From NCBI GenBank assembly GCA_034104345.1, contig JAXEDY010000030.1, forward strand, positions 45,836-109,835: DNA of 64,000 nt. Reading direction: 5' to 3'. Below the pieces are notes generated by a model. It was not told the DNA's origin. It was given only the letters and a program-made list of their open reading frames with translations, and did no database searches. Position 1 is the stretch's first letter, and every line of letters begins with the position of its first letter. The stretch is from HGM11416 sp034104345 (GTDB lineage: Bacteria; Bacillota; Clostridia; Christensenellales; Borkfalkiaceae). A program made the translations under genes and the position numbers. Of the stretch, positions 7,244 to 15,982 are shown piece after piece.

Positions 7244-8182
7244 TTAAAGCACTTCGTTTAAAATTTGCTTTATTTCGGCGGTAGAATCGGCTTCGAAAAT
7301 TTTAAGTTTTGCTTCTTTTCCGCCGCGAACGCCGCGCAGTATCTGCGATAAAAATTTGCGCATTCCGTGCGCCGCAATTTTGTCGGGCATATATTTTACG
7401 CGCTCGTCGAGCAGATAAAACGCGCAGTCTTTAAGCGTTTTTTCGGTTTTCGTTTGCGTAAGTTCGGATATTAAAAGCGGATTGTACAGCGCGCCGCGGG
7501 CAATAGCCACGCCGTCGGCACCCGTTTTATCCATCATTTCGTCGGCTTCTTCCGCGCTGAAAATTCCGCCGTTTGCGATAACCGGAATTTTAACCGATTT
7601 TTTGGCTTTTTCTATTTGGTCGTAATAAATTTCGCCCGAATACATGCCTTGGCGGGTTCTTGCGTGAATAGTTATCGCGCTCGCGCCCGAATCTTCGCAT
7701 ATTTTTGCAAAAAGCGGGGCTATAAGTCCGTTATCGGCTATTCCGACGCGAAACTTAACCGTTATTATCTTACCCGATTTAACACATTCGGATATGATTT
7801 TCGAAGCGCGGTTTATATCGCCCAATAAACTCGAACCTTCGCCGTTATTAAAAATTTTAGGCACGGGGCAACCCATGTTTATGTCGATGATTTCAAAGGG
7901 CTTTAAGTCGTCGCTTTCGCATGCGGCACGCATAATATCGGGTTCGCCGCCGAAAATCTGCGCGGCGGTAAAATCGATATCGTCGCCGCTTGAAAGCAGT
8001 TCGCGCGTGTGGTCGTTTTTATAAATAAGCCCTTTTGCCGAAACCATTTCGGTCACCACGAATCCCGCACCCAGCGACAAACACAGCGAGCGGAACGCTT
8101 TATCCGTAAACCCCGCCATAGGCGCGATAAACACGTTGTTTTTAAGCGTTTTATCGCCTATCTTCAAGGTTTTTAGCTTCAT
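7244..8182 (-). CDS. dusB: tRNA-dihydrouridine synthase
   Basis: A 312-residue FMN-dependent TIM-barrel protein of normal Dus length. Visible motifs are FIAPMAGFTDKAFR, FVVTEMVSAKGL, AAQIFGGEPD, IDINMGCPVPKI (the family MGCP with the catalytic Cys), ITVKFRVG, AITIHARTRQGMY, IPVIANGGIF and GVAIARGAL. It reduces uridine to dihydrouridine in tRNA. The start lies inside the end of the mazG gene (32-base overlap), so expression is likely coupled to that operon. The DusB subgroup is chosen because it is the usual one in Bacillota; the position modified is not visible. Confidence 0.92.
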   Translation of the reverse strand: MKLKTLKIGDKTLKNNVFIAPMAGFTDKAFRSLCLSLGAGFVVTEMVSAKGLIYKNDHTRELLSSGDDIDFTAAQIFGGEPDIMRAACESDDLKPFEIIDINMGCPVPKIFNNGEGSSLLGDINRASKIISECVKSGKIITVKFRVGIADNGLIAPLFAKICEDSGASAITIHARTRQGMYSGEIYYDQIEKAKKSVKIPVIANGGIFSAEEADEMMDKTGADGVAIARGALYNPLLISELTQTKTEKTLKDCAFYLLDERVKYMPDKIAAHGMRKFLSQILRGVRGGKEAKLKIFEADSTAEIKQILNEVL

Positions 8183-9581
8183 TATAATATCCGTCCCATT
8201 CTTCCGCGCTAAGGTTTTTAAGTTCTTTTCCGTCGTTTAAGGCAAGTTGTTCGGCGGCTTTAAATCGTTTTAAAAATTTATCCGACGAAAGGTTTAACGC
8301 CTGTTCGCCGTCTGCGCCCGAAAAACGCGCTAAGTTTATTGCCGTAAACAGTAAATCGCCCGCTTCTTTCTGCACTTCTTCGGGCGTTTTCGCCGATTTT
8401 AACTCGGCGGCTTCTTCGCTTAATTTATCGTAAATTTGCGAAACGTTTTCAAAATCGAACCCGTATTTTGCAGCGCGTTTCTGAATTTTTTGCGCGCGCA
8501 TACATGCGGGGAAGTTTTTTGGCACGCTGTTTAAATATTCGCTCGCGGTAGAAAAGCCCTTTTCTTTTTGTTTGTTTTTCTCCCACACGGCAAGCGCGCC
8601 GTCGCCCGAATTCGCTTTATCGGTGCCGAAAACGTGAGTGTGGCGGGTTATAAGTTTTTCGCAAATTCCGCTTATAACGTCGCCGCGGTCGTACTCGTGC
8701 GCTTCTTCGCCGAACAAAACGTGAAAAGCAACCTGCAAAAGCACGTCGCCCGCTTCTTCCGTTATGTCGGTCGCGTCGCCGCGTTTAAGCGCGTCGTAAA
8801 GTTCGTAACATTCCTCTATTAAGTTAACCGAAATGCTGTCGCGCGTTTGCGCCCTGTCCCACGGGCAGCCGTTTTCCGAGCGCAGAATTTCAAGAATTTT
8901 AAGTAAATCTTCAAAGTTAAATCGGGTTTTTTGGGTTAATTCAAGGCGGGTTATCATTAAAACCGTGTCGTAAGAATAGCCCGTAAACCTGTCTAACTCG
9001 TAAAGTTTTATGTTTATTTTTTTGCCCCCGATAAGCAAAACGGCAGGCGTCTCGTCGCCGAAAAGATCGCAAAGTTTTATTTTTAAGTCGGCGGCGACAA
9101 ATTCGCCGTCGATATCGTAAACCAGAAGCGGAAGGGTTACGGCGGCGTTTATAAGTTCTGCGCTGTAAGCCGAAACAGCCGTATAGCCGCCCCTTATATG
9201 CGACGAAGCCGCCAAAAACCCCGAACGCGAAGCCGCTTCGAACACTTCGGCGTTTTTGATTTTGCTTAAAATTATCGCGGCGGCGTTATCTTCGGCAACG
9301 CTTCCGTCAACGCAATAAACGGCGTATCCGTCGTCTGCTTTATTTTCTTTAACGTATTTTACGACGGCGGCGGCTATTTTTGCATTGAGCGCGTCGAACG
9401 AACGGGTTTTTTCGAACAGATAATCGAAACTTTGCGTTTTTATAGCGCAATCTTCGAAAATTCGGGCAGAATCCGGAACGGCGCTTCGCAAAAACACCGC
9501 TTTCGCGTTCTTAATTTTTTCATACGCGTTTACCGACAGTTCGCCTTTTTGCCTGCCCAATCCTATCAGAACTATTTTCAT
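8151..9581 (-). CDS. mazG: MazG-type NTP pyrophosphohydrolase with N-terminal SAM-methylase-like domain (YabN-like)
   Basis: A 476-residue protein of the YabN architecture. Residues 1-215 form a tetrapyrrole-methylase-like domain (KIVLIGLGRQKGELS in place of the usual GLGPGDP). Two MazG domains follow: the first contains ENGCPWDRAQTRDSISVNLI, EECYELYDAL and EEAGDVLLQVAFH, with the E-x-x-E and E-x-x-D metal motifs; the second contains EEAAELKSA and EAGDLLFTAINLARF. MazG hydrolyses NTPs to NMP and PPi and acts in housecleaning. The altered glycine loop suggests the methylase-like domain may no longer bind SAM normally. The order spoVT-spoVB-mazG matches spoVT-yabM-yabN in Bacillus. The start overlaps the end of the flippase gene by 62 bases. 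Confidence 0.88.
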   Translation of the reverse strand: MKIVLIGLGRQKGELSVNAYEKIKNAKAVFLRSAVPDSARIFEDCAIKTQSFDYLFEKTRSFDALNAKIAAAVVKYVKENKADDGYAVYCVDGSVAEDNAAAIILSKIKNAEVFEAASRSGFLAASSHIRGGYTAVSAYSAELINAAVTLPLLVYDIDGEFVAADLKIKLCDLFGDETPAVLLIGGKKINIKLYELDRFTGYSYDTVLMITRLELTQKTRFNFEDLLKILEILRSENGCPWDRAQTRDSISVNLIEECYELYDALKRGDATDITEEAGDVLLQVAFHVLFGEEAHEYDRGDVISGICEKLITRHTHVFGTDKANSGDGALAVWEKNKQKEKGFSTASEYLNSVPKNFPACMRAQKIQKRAAKYGFDFENVSQIYDKLSEEAAELKSAKTPEEVQKEAGDLLFTAINLARFSGADGEQALNLSSDKFLKRFKAAEQLALNDGKELKNLSAEEWDGYYNEAKNLEDRR

Positions 9582-11019
9582 CGGAACAAATTACTTCCTT
9601 TTCGTCGTTATACAAATCGCCGCCGAAGTCGTTTTTCGGCGCGGCGACTTTTTTGCCTCGATAAATAATATAACCTAAATTTAAGCCGAGCGCAACCAAA
9701 TAAAAGCAACTATCCGAAATTACAAGTCCGAAAACGTTAATTTGCGGGTTTTTTATAAGCAAAAAGTCGAGAGCAACCTTTATTATAAGCCCCGAAAACA
9801 TAGAAAATACCGAATAGAATTGTTTGTCGTAAGAAAGCAAAATAACGTTCGAAACCGTTAAAAGCGACTGAAAAACCACGTTAGCCGCACCCGCCCTTAA
9901 AAGCACCGACGTAAGTGACTTGTATTCGCCGAATTTAAAAAACAACAAATCGGTTATCGTTTCCGAAAAAATGAATATCGCCGCCGCCGAAAGCCCCGAA
10001 ACGACCGCGCAGAACGCAAAAACTTTTTTACGCGCCCCGCCGTTTTTGCAAAAAAGGGGCAAACACGCCGTTGCAAACGCAGTTATCGCGCCCACTGGCA
10101 AGGCGATAACGGTTTCGGCTCCGCCGGCAAACGTTCCGTAAAGAGCGGTGGCGTTCGAAAAATTCAATTTTAACGCGTTTATCGAAATAAAGCTATCGAA
10201 AAATGCCGAAAGCGGCATTATAAGCCCCGTTAAACAAAGCGGCACAACGTAAAAAATCAGCGTTTTATAGCCGAATTTTTTGCCCTTTTCTTCGCTTAAT
10301 GTTTTTTCGGTTATAACCGTTTCGTTTGCTTTATCGCCCGTTAGTGCCGAATTTTCTTTTTTAGTTTTAAAAAAATAAGCGGCAATAAGGTATAAAAGCG
10401 TTATTATTTCTGAAGCGGTTACCGCGCCCACGGCAATTTTCGCTTTTTGCAGATAATCGCCCCCGAACACGCTAATTAACGTAAGCCCTATCGCCGCTTT
10501 AACGCCCTGTTCGCAAATTTGCGAAACGGCGGTGTAAAAAAACGAGCCGCCGCCCTGAAGCGCTCCGCGCAAAACCGCCGAAGCCGAACAAATTAAAATA
10601 GCGGGCGAAATTATGCGGTAAAGCGACGCAGCGTTTTTATTGCCCTGAACGGCGGCAACTTGCGGCGCAAAAGCAAAAAGCAGCAAAAACGTTATGCCGC
10701 CCGCGCCCAAAAAACAAACAAACGACTTTTTTATCGCGGATTTTTTATCGTAACCGCCGCCGATAATTCGGGTAAGCGCGGTAGGAAGGCTTGCGCCCGA
10801 AACGGTTAAAAGCAAGGCGTAAAGCGGAAAAATCATTTGATAAAGCCCCGAACCTTCGGCTCCCAAAAGCGCGGAAAGCGGAATTTTATAAAGCGCGCCC
10901 ACACCCTTTACCGCCACCGACGAAAGCGTGTAAAAAAGCGCGCCGAGCGGCAACGCTTTTAAAAATTTAGTATTTTTTAAATTGAAAAAACTTATTTTTT
11001 TTACCCTTTCTTCGCTCAT
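9520..11019 (-). CDS. SpoVB/MurJ-like lipid flippase (polysaccharide export MOP family)
   Basis: A 499-residue integral membrane protein with about 12-14 hydrophobic segments. ALFYTLSSVAVKGVGALYKIP, then LGAEGSGLYQMIFPLY and GASLPTALTRII, are characteristic of the SpoVB/YabM branch of the MOP superfamily, which flips undecaprenyl-linked precursors across the membrane for spore cortex or wall synthesis. I start it at the ATG at 11019, which forms an ATGA overlap with the spoVT stop; earlier in-frame codons lack support. Position between spoVT and mazG copies the Bacillus order. The last 60 residues are hydrophilic and overlap the mazG start in another frame. Whether this organism sporulates is not shown here. 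Confidence 0.85.
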   Translation of the reverse strand: MSEERVKKISFFNLKNTKFLKALPLGALFYTLSSVAVKGVGALYKIPLSALLGAEGSGLYQMIFPLYALLLTVSGASLPTALTRIIGGGYDKKSAIKKSFVCFLGAGGITFLLLFAFAPQVAAVQGNKNAASLYRIISPAILICSASAVLRGALQGGGSFFYTAVSQICEQGVKAAIGLTLISVFGGDYLQKAKIAVGAVTASEIITLLYLIAAYFFKTKKENSALTGDKANETVITEKTLSEEKGKKFGYKTLIFYVVPLCLTGLIMPLSAFFDSFISINALKLNFSNATALYGTFAGGAETVIALPVGAITAFATACLPLFCKNGGARKKVFAFCAVVSGLSAAAIFIFSETITDLLFFKFGEYKSLTSVLLRAGAANVVFQSLLTVSNVILLSYDKQFYSVFSMFSGLIIKVALDFLLIKNPQINVFGLVISDSCFYLVALGLNLGYIIYRGKKVAAPKNDFGGDLYNDEKEVICSDENSSDRIGQAKRRTVGKRV

Positions 11020-11579
11020 TTTTCGCCCGATCCCCCCGATTCGAGCGCGCTTAAAACAAGTTCGCGGCAAATTTTTAAAACTCTAATTTCGTTATCCGAA
11101 AAAACGTCGTTTTCGCCGCTTGCCGTTAAAATTATGCAACCTACCGGCAGTTTGTCTTCGATTACGGGAAGCGCGGCGATTGCGCGATATTCGAACGAAA
11201 AGCCTTCGCACAGCGGAAAAAGTTTGCCGCCGTCGGCGGCGTTTATAAGCGAAGGTTCGCCCGCGTTTATAAGGTTTAACAGTTCGCCCGATATTTTTTT
11301 GCCCTGCATTTCGGCAAATATTTCCGACGAACAATCTAAAATTTTAGTAGTGTCGCAAATAAAACACACCGCGCCCGCAACGTCGCCCGCCGCCTTTGCA
11401 AGCCGCGCCGAAAAACGACCTAGCGACGATACCGGCGAATATTTTTTTATTATAAGTTTGTTTTTTTCGATATAAAGTTCGACGAGCCGCTCTTTATCGA
11501 GTTTTAAAACCTTGCGCATTTCGGCCGGAAGGGTTATACGCCCCACTTCGTCCATTCGTATAAGTCCGCTTTCTTTCAT
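11016..11579 (-). CDS. spoVT: SpoVT-like AbrB-family transcriptional regulator with GAF-like domain
   Basis: A 187-residue protein. Residues 1-50 form the swapped-hairpin AbrB DNA-binding domain (GLIRMDEVGRITLPAEMRKV, LDKERLVELYIEKNKLIIKK). The rest resembles the GAF-like domain of SpoVT (AGAVCFICDTTKILDCSS, PLCEGFSFEYRAIAALPVI, LPVGCIILTASG, ICRELVLSAL). In Bacillus SpoVT tunes late forespore gene expression. The start at 11579 is fixed by AAGGAGAA six bases upstream. It is the first gene of a probable spoVT-spoVB-mazG-dusB operon with successive overlaps. The MITE-like element starting at 11620 lies directly in its upstream region and may supply or disturb its promoter. Confidence 0.9.
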   Translation of the reverse strand: MKESGLIRMDEVGRITLPAEMRKVLKLDKERLVELYIEKNKLIIKKYSPVSSLGRFSARLAKAAGDVAGAVCFICDTTKILDCSSEIFAEMQGKKISGELLNLINAGEPSLINAADGGKLFPLCEGFSFEYRAIAALPVIEDKLPVGCIILTASGENDVFSDNEIRVLKICRELVLSALESGGSGEK

Positions 11580-11619
11580 AAATTCTCCTTGCACGCGCCG
11601 CGAAAACGGCGGCTTTTAC

Positions 11620-11904
11620 CAGGGATTCCAATCATTATCACTAATTATTTTTGCGGGTATAAATCGGTTTTTGCAAAGCCATAAACGTATGGCAAATACG
11701 ATTTCGGTCGTTTGCCTTGCAAAAACCGAACCGCAAGCGGCGATTTTTTCTCCGCAAAAATGCGTAGCACCGAAAAGAGCGTATTTTTTGATGATTTTCT
11801 GCGAGCGTGAACGAAGTTGTATTGACATACTACGAGCGAACGGTCGCGGAAAAGGACTAAAAAGCCGCCTTTTCGGTAATTAGTGGTGACGAATGGAATC
11901 CCTG
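11620..11904. mobile_element. MITE-like element with 28-bp terminal inverted repeats
   Basis: The 285-bp segment begins CAGGGATTCCAATCATTATC and ends with the reverse complement of CAGGGATTCCATTCGTCACC; the 28-base ends (11620-11647 and 11877-11904) agree at most positions. Inside are nested inverted repeats: CGGTTTTTGCAA near 11670 pairs with TTGCAAAAACCG near 11730, enclosing a smaller GCCATAAACGTATGGC hairpin. It codes for no transposase; an open frame of 70 codons spanning most of it has no recognisable domain. A clear target duplication is not visible. A single similar end occurs at 38931-38947. It sits between the metallo-beta-lactamase gene terminator and spoVT. Confidence 0.75.
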
Positions 11905-11935
11905 CCTTATTATGCGCGCAAAAATAATTTTTATT

Positions 11936-11970
11936 AAAAAAACGACGCCCCTTTCAAACAGGAGCGCCGA
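11936..11970 (-). terminator. Terminator of the metallo-beta-lactamase-fold gene
   Basis: On the minus strand CGGCGCTCCT pairs with AGGGGCGTCG (including G-T pairs) around TTTGAA and is followed by seven T residues, about 50 bases past the stop codon at 12021. Confidence 0.75.
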
Positions 11971-12020
11971 TAAAAAATCTATATTAAGACGTTTTAGATG
12001 TTTTAAACGTTTTTTAATTA

Positions 12021-13316
12021 TTAAGCGCGCGGCGGGCAAACGTAAAGTTCGCTCGGCACGTAATTCGTATTTTGCAACGTAAAGTCACATTTGCCATCCG
12101 TTTTTACCGTTAAAACTATATTGCCCTGTATATCGGTGCGCCATACTGTCGAACCTACGTTTTTAAGCCTGTCCATCGGTTTTTGGTGCGGATGATTATA
12201 CTTATTGCCTTTACCCAAACAAATAACGGCGTTTTTGGGTTTTAACAAATTTATAAACCGTTCGCCCGACGAAGTATCGCTTCCGTGATGCCCTACTTTT
12301 AAAACTTCGACGTCGTGCGGATATTCTTTAACGCTGTTGTTGTTTACGTAATCGAGATATTGATTTTCGACCAGCACGTTTGCGTCGCCCGTTAAAACAA
12401 GATCGAATTCGCCGTATTTAAGCCACATTATGGGCGAATAGTCGTTGCGGTCTGAATAACCGATATTGCCCAAACTTTCAAGCGGGGTTAAAAAATCCAT
12501 TTTATAATCGTAAGTTCCGCCGTCGAAGGTAAAGGTTTGCGAAAAATCGCTTTGATAGTTGAAATATTCCCAGCCGCAATTTTCGTTCTGCACGGCTTTT
12601 AAATAGTTATAATAAACTTTGGTATTTTTGTCGTCGTGTTTTTTTGCGGATGACGGCGAGTTGAATTCTTCGGTGAACTCGTTGGCGTTGTCGCCGTTAT
12701 AATAAACCGACGGGCGCAAACTATACGTTACGTCGAACGCTCTATAAACCGCTGCCATGTTCGAAATATGGTCGGCGTCGGCATGGGTTGCAAGCACTAC
12801 CGTTATATCCTTTTTAACGCCTATGCCGTTTAAATATTCGATGATTATCTGTTCGTTGGTTTTATCCTTTTCGGCTGCGTTCCAACGCGTTTTCGCGCCC
12901 TTGTCTCCGCTGTCGATAAGCATGTTTTTGCCGTCGGGGAACTCGATAAAAATACAGTCGCCCTGACCTACGTCGATAAAATGCACTTTAAGTTCTCCGC
13001 TTTCAGACGAAGTTACGCCCTTAAAAATATCGGTTAAACCCGAAACGGGCGGAGTTTCGTTTTCGCCCGAATTCTTTCCGAAATAGCCGCCCTTATAAAG
13101 ATAAAAGCAAATTGCCAAAATCGCCACGAATATTAAAATGCAAACGGTGTAACTTGCGCCGCGCTTTTTGCTTTTACGTTTAGCCGAGCCGTTTTCACCT
13201 TTAGACTTAGTCGATTTTTTGCCTGCGGGTTTATCCGCTTTTTCATAGTTTTTATTTTTTGCGGATTTATTACCGCCTTTTTTGCTTTGCTCAAAATCGT
13301 TTTTATTTAAAGCCAT
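12021..13316 (-). CDS. Membrane-anchored ComEC-type metallo-beta-lactamase-fold protein
   Basis: A 431-residue protein. Residues 1-52 are Lys/Ser-rich and cytoplasmic; residues 54-72 (YTVCILIFVAILAICFYLY) form one membrane span; the rest is predicted extracellular. The domain begins LKVHFIDVGQGDCIFIEFPD, the signature of ComEC C-terminal domains and related hydrolases, with MLIDSGDKG, THADADHIS (the H-x-D-x-D-H metal motif), VLTGDAN and KVGHHGSDTSSG. The fold binds two metals and hydrolyses phosphoesters, probably on nucleic acids. The ComEC channel gene at 53365-55038 lacks this domain, so this protein could supply it in trans, which is inference. It is preceded by rlmI on the same strand with a 61-base gap and followed by its own terminator. 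Confidence 0.85.
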   Translation of the reverse strand: MALNKNDFEQSKKGGNKSAKNKNYEKADKPAGKKSTKSKGENGSAKRKSKKRGASYTVCILIFVAILAICFYLYKGGYFGKNSGENETPPVSGLTDIFKGVTSSESGELKVHFIDVGQGDCIFIEFPDGKNMLIDSGDKGAKTRWNAAEKDKTNEQIIIEYLNGIGVKKDITVVLATHADADHISNMAAVYRAFDVTYSLRPSVYYNGDNANEFTEEFNSPSSAKKHDDKNTKVYYNYLKAVQNENCGWEYFNYQSDFSQTFTFDGGTYDYKMDFLTPLESLGNIGYSDRNDYSPIMWLKYGEFDLVLTGDANVLVENQYLDYVNNNSVKEYPHDVEVLKVGHHGSDTSSGERFINLLKPKNAVICLGKGNKYNHPHQKPMDRLKNVGSTVWRTDIQGNIVLTVKTDGKCDFTLQNTNYVPSELYVCPPRA

Positions 13317-13377
13317 AATTCACACCACGATTTTTATTTGATTTTTTAATTCGCTTTTCATTAAAAACCGCAAAAGT

Positions 13378-14547
13378 TTAAAAAACGTAAAGAGCCGCCA
13401 CCTTTAAATATAAACTTTCGTCTTGCCCCGCAAAAGCCGCATGGTCTTTGCCCTGAATACGAAGTTCCATAAGTTTTGCCGTAACGCCGCTTTCGTAAAG
13501 CGCGTCTTTAAGCATATCCGTAAAAAGTTTAACGGTTAAATGCTGCGAACAACTGCAAGTTATAAGCACGCCGCCCTTTTTTAAAAGTTTTAATGCCTGA
13601 ATATTTACGTCCTTATACCCTCTGATGCCTTCTTTAACCGTGTCGGCGCTTTTCGTAAATGCGGGAGGATCTAAAACTATAAGGTCGAATTCCTTTTTGT
13701 CGCGGCGGCACGCGCGAAGATATTCGAAAACGTCGGCTTGCACGGTTTTTATTACGTTTTCGAACCCGTTAAGTTTCGCGTTTTCGTTTACGAGTTGCAA
13801 AGCGCGAGCCGAAACGTCGACCGCCGTAACCGATTTCGCCCCGTATTTTGCCGCGCACAGCGAAAACCCGCCTTCGTTGCAAAAACAGTCTAACACGGTT
13901 TTGCCGTTTGCATAGCATTTAAGGTCGTCGCGGTTTTCTTTCTGGTCTAAAAAATATCCCGTTTTTTGCCCGTTTTTAATATCGACGAGCATTTTAAGCC
14001 CGTTTTCTTCTATCTCTACAAGGTCGGGAACTTCGCCGTATAACAAGCCTTTTTTTTCTTCGAGTCCTTCTTTTTTTCTTATGGGAACGTCGCTGCGCTC
14101 GTAAATGCCCTTTGGCGAAAAAATTTCGACGAGTATATCCGCTATCATATCTTTCCGCTTATCCATTCCGAGAGATAGAAACTGACACGACAGATAGTCG
14201 CCGTATTTATCGACTATCAAAGCGGGCAGCCTGTCCGATTCGGCGAACACCGCGCGATAGTTGTTTTTATAGCCGAGCGCCGCGCGATAATCGTTGGCTT
14301 CTTTTATGCGGTTAAAGAAAAACGCGCGGTCGATAGGTTCTTCTTTATACGAAAGCACCCTTACCAGAATTTTAGAAAGATGATTTATGTAACCGAGCGC
14401 GACGAATCTGCCGTCGGAGGCAACGACGCGCGCTATTTCGCCCTGCTTGCCTTCGCCGATTATTTTTTGCACTTCGTTGGCAAACACCCACGGTTCGCCG
14501 CGCAAAATTCTGCGTTCTTCGCCTTTTTTTAACCAAACCTGATACAT
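13378..14547 (-). CDS. rlmI: RlmI-like 23S rRNA cytosine-C5 methyltransferase (PUA + SAM)
   Basis: A 389-residue protein. Residues 1-75 form a PUA domain (VWLKKGEERRILRGEPWVFA), followed by the RlmI-type middle region (ESDRLPALIVDKYGDYLSCQF) and a Rossmann SAM domain: DIKNGQKTGYFLDQKENR, VLDCFCNEGGFSLCAAKYGA, VTAVDVSARALQL, FDLIVLDPPAFTKS and ITCSCSQHL (catalytic Cys region). Such enzymes methylate a cytosine of 23S rRNA in E. coli (position 1962); the target here is inferred from the family. CGGAG precedes the ATG. It is probably co-transcribed with the metallo-beta-lactamase gene behind it and lies 138 bases after the HtrA-like gene. Confidence 0.87.
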   Translation of the reverse strand: MYQVWLKKGEERRILRGEPWVFANEVQKIIGEGKQGEIARVVASDGRFVALGYINHLSKILVRVLSYKEEPIDRAFFFNRIKEANDYRAALGYKNNYRAVFAESDRLPALIVDKYGDYLSCQFLSLGMDKRKDMIADILVEIFSPKGIYERSDVPIRKKEGLEEKKGLLYGEVPDLVEIEENGLKMLVDIKNGQKTGYFLDQKENRDDLKCYANGKTVLDCFCNEGGFSLCAAKYGAKSVTAVDVSARALQLVNENAKLNGFENVIKTVQADVFEYLRACRRDKKEFDLIVLDPPAFTKSADTVKEGIRGYKDVNIQALKLLKKGGVLITCSCSQHLTVKLFTDMLKDALYESGVTAKLMELRIQGKDHAAFAGQDESLYLKVAALYVF

Positions 14548-14685
14548 TTTTTGCTCCGTATGCCAGACTGTTTCGTATATAAATACTCTGCCTTATTCCG
14601 ATTGTTTTTTTGTGCCGAAGTTGCCGTAAAAAGCGAAAATCGCCGCAAAAGCAAAAGTTCGCCGCCCGAAAATCCGCTTAAAAAT

Positions 14686-15876
14686 TTAGTTATAATCGAA
14701 ATAGTTATATTGTTTTATTTCAATCGCTATGGTAAGTTGCGTTCTGTTGCGTTCTAACTGGAAGTAAACGATATCGCCCATTTTTAGGCTCGAATTATAA
14801 ACGTAATATAAAAACGTTTCGGCGCGGTTTATGCTGTAAGTGGTTCCGCCGAAGGTAATCGAACGCAGGATATCGCCCGTTTTTAGCCCGTTGCCGTCGT
14901 TATAAAAACTGCCGTCTTTGGCAAGTTCGGTTACTTCGACACCCGTGGTAATGCCCCAACTGTAACGGTTATCGGCAACGCTTACGCCGAGTTTATATCT
15001 GCCTTTTACGTATCCGTCTTCGATTATCGCCGCGGCTACGTCTTTAATAGTCGAAGCGGGAATAACGCAGGTAATGTTCGATTGTTTGAATTCGGAAAGC
15101 GAACTTATAAGCCCCGCGAAATAACCGCCGCGCTCGTAAAACAGCCCGCCGCCCGCGTTAGTGCCGGAGTAAGCGTCGGTTAAAATATAGCGCGCGGTTT
15201 TGCCTTCGCCCACGCTTGCGATATATTCGTCGGAACTGATAATTCCGTGCGTCGAAAGTATGTTTTTGTCGCCTAACAGATTGCCGACCGCCACCGTAGG
15301 TTCGCCCGCCGACATATCGGGATCGTCGCATATTACCGCAAGCGGAAGCGCGCCGCTTAACCTGATAACCAGAATATCCGTTTGAGGATCGGTTCCGACG
15401 GGAGTAAGCGTTCCGTCGTCCGACGAAAATTCAAGCGTTTTTTCTTCTTCCGGTGTCTGAAGTTTTTTGCTGGCACTTGCCGTTACCGATTTTGCGCCCA
15501 CAAGCGACTTGTGCGGCACCACGACGTAGGTATCTTTGCCGTCGTTCGAAGCGGCAACCGCCACACCCGAAACGGTGGTTGTTGCCGATTCGGTTTTTAC
15601 GGTTAACGTAACTATGCTTTTTTGCGCGTTTTCGATAATTTCGGTTAGCGGAAGTTTTTCGTATTCGCCGCGACTTTCTTCGTTTACAACCGTAAAGTTT
15701 ACCGAAGTAACCCGCACTTCGTCGTTTGTTTTAAAGCCGCCGCTCGGTTTTTCGGGCGTAACCGACGAATTGCCCGAATCGCAACTTGCCGCCGAGAACA
15801 TTCCCAAAACGGCAACCGCCGAACAAACGAGAGCGCAAATTTTTAAAAATTTAATTTTATAATCGCTTTTTTTCAT
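14686..15876 (-). CDS. HtrA/DegP-like lipoprotein with PDZ domain; nucleophile serine missing
   Basis: A 396-residue exported protein. The N-terminus is a lipoprotein-type signal ending AASC at Cys32. The trypsin-like HtrA fold is recognisable: SIVTLTVKT, the His site VVVPHKSL (His122), the Asp site DPQTDILVIRL (Asp167), then AVGNLLGDKNILSTHGIISS. Where HtrA has G-N-S-G-G-P-L, this protein reads TNAGGGL, so Ser is replaced by Ala241 and Pro by Gly. A C-terminal PDZ domain (GVEVTELAKDGSFYNDGNG, LKTGDILRSI) follows. It therefore probably binds rather than cuts substrates at the outer face of the membrane. It lies downstream of the glycerol-1-phosphate dehydrogenase gene on the same strand. Confidence 0.8.
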   Translation of the reverse strand: MKKSDYKIKFLKICALVCSAVAVLGMFSAASCDSGNSSVTPEKPSGGFKTNDEVRVTSVNFTVVNEESRGEYEKLPLTEIIENAQKSIVTLTVKTESATTTVSGVAVAASNDGKDTYVVVPHKSLVGAKSVTASASKKLQTPEEEKTLEFSSDDGTLTPVGTDPQTDILVIRLSGALPLAVICDDPDMSAGEPTVAVGNLLGDKNILSTHGIISSDEYIASVGEGKTARYILTDAYSGTNAGGGLFYERGGYFAGLISSLSEFKQSNITCVIPASTIKDVAAAIIEDGYVKGRYKLGVSVADNRYSWGITTGVEVTELAKDGSFYNDGNGLKTGDILRSITFGGTTYSINRAETFLYYVYNSSLKMGDIVYFQLERNRTQLTIAIEIKQYNYFDYN

Positions 15877-15982
15877 TTAAGTTTAACCCTTAGCCGAGCG
15901 AGCGAGTTTTCCCCGCCCGATTACGCCGAAGTATTGCGCCGACGTTTTTATTTTTTAATTTTATCATGAAAATTAAAAATTT

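Noticed and set aside
11616..11828. A 70-codon open frame inside the MITE-like element
   Set aside because: It follows the hairpins and terminal repeat of the element, has no RBS and resembles no known protein.
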